6,935 nt of DNA. Origin: Candidatus Babelota bacterium. GTDB taxonomy: Bacteria > JAGOBX01. The stretch spans positions 1 to 6,935 of the forward strand of contig JAGOBX010000186.1 in the NCBI GenBank assembly GCA_017999075.1. Direction: 5' to 3'. Shown piece after piece: positions 6,865 to 6,935 of the stretch (the first letter of the stretch is position 1; each line of letters starts with the position of its first letter). The translations under genes and the position numbers were made by a program. Under the pieces are notes generated by a model, which ran no database searches, had not been told where the DNA came from, and saw only the letters and a list, made by a program, of their open reading frames with translations.

Positions 6865-6880
6865 ATTAACCGTAGTTAAT
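6865..6880. repeat. Inverted repeat ATTAAC-CGTA-GTTAAT, possible operator
   Basis: A perfect 6-bp inverted repeat around a 4-base centre. It can also be read as two imperfect tandem 10-mers (CGTAATTAAC, CGTAGTTAAT at 6861-6880, 8 of 10 identical). It could be a binding site for a dimeric regulator. It lies about 220 bases upstream of the MBL-fold start codon and its target gene is unknown. Confidence 0.35.
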
Positions 6881-6899
6881 CTGTAATACCTCCCCTCCA

Positions 6900-6935
6900 A
6901 AAATTAATGAAAATTAGTTAAAACCAATGAAAATT
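6900..6935. repeat. Two-copy imperfect 16-base direct repeat at the window edge
   Basis: AAAATTAATGAAAATT (6900-6915) recurs as AAAACCAATGAAAATT (6920-6935), 14 of 16 identical, offset by 20 bases. The last 10 bases are identical. The second copy touches the window end, so further copies may follow. Confidence 0.5.

Larger units (their letters stand above)
6784..6935. other. Gene-free right end with dyad, repeats and a T10 tract
   Basis: No reading frame of useful length with a ribosome binding site is seen on either strand. The stretch holds a plus-strand TTGACA (6805-6810) with TAAAAT (6826-6831) at a short 15-base spacing, a run of ten T (6812-6821), a dyad at 6865-6880, GGGAGGT (6799-6805) inverted as ACCTCCC (6888-6894), and a 16-base imperfect direct repeat at the very end. 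It may be a divergent regulatory region for a gene beyond the window or hold a small RNA; neither is established. Confidence 0.4.

Noticed and set aside
6842-6865. Short plus-strand frame MDIKSRT
   Set aside because: Seven codons with no ribosome binding site.
6927-6935. ATG AAA ATT at the window end as the start of another gene
   Set aside because: No ribosome binding site; an identical ATGAAAATT at 6907 stops after four codons, so it is better explained as part of the direct repeat.
1-6935. CRISPR array or insertion sequence
   Set aside because: No regularly spaced long repeats, transposase gene or terminal inverted repeats were found; the only spaced repeat is the two-copy 16-mer at the right edge.

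Overview
The window is strongly AT-rich throughout. It encodes an outer-membrane-type beta-barrel protein, a periplasmic binding protein with a cleavable signal peptide and no lipobox, and a CCA-encoding tRNA-Leu. Together these suggest a low-GC, double-membraned (Gram-negative) bacterium. The CheA-like membrane kinase fused to PAS and HPt modules is of a kind I associate with Desulfobacterota, but that placement is inference and no marker gene settles it.

Left part (about 1-1576): the end of what looks like an exopolysaccharide/capsule locus read on the plus strand. A small predicted outer-membrane beta-barrel protein (104-880) overlaps by 17 bases a short monotopic polyprenyl-phosphate sugar-1-phosphate transferase (864-1484). 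The latter is the type of enzyme that starts repeat-unit synthesis on a lipid carrier. An AT-only perfect hairpin followed by a T-run closes this unit.

Middle (1577-5532): a MalE-like periplasmic solute-binding protein, then a large transmembrane sensor kinase on the same strand. The kinase order is TM, dCache-like periplasmic sensor, TM, HAMP, PAS-like, HPt, CheA-type dimerisation and ATPase domains. No permease or ATPase genes accompany the binding protein, and no response regulator accompanies the kinase within the window. The binding protein keeps most of the sugar-contacting residues of E. coli MalE. The pair may form a sugar sensor rather than a transporter, which is the most interesting hypothesis here. 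The kinase also has its own promoter-like sequence.

Right part (5539-6935): a tRNA-Leu(UAG) gene on the minus strand with a near-consensus promoter, converging on the kinase with only 6 bases between them. Next is a minus-strand metallo-beta-lactamase-fold hydrolase with a clear ribosome binding site, two tandem promoter candidates, and a Trp where the last metal-binding His would be expected. The final ~290 bases hold no convincing gene. They contain promoter-like sequences, a dyad, a long-range inverted repeat and a short imperfect direct repeat running to the window edge.
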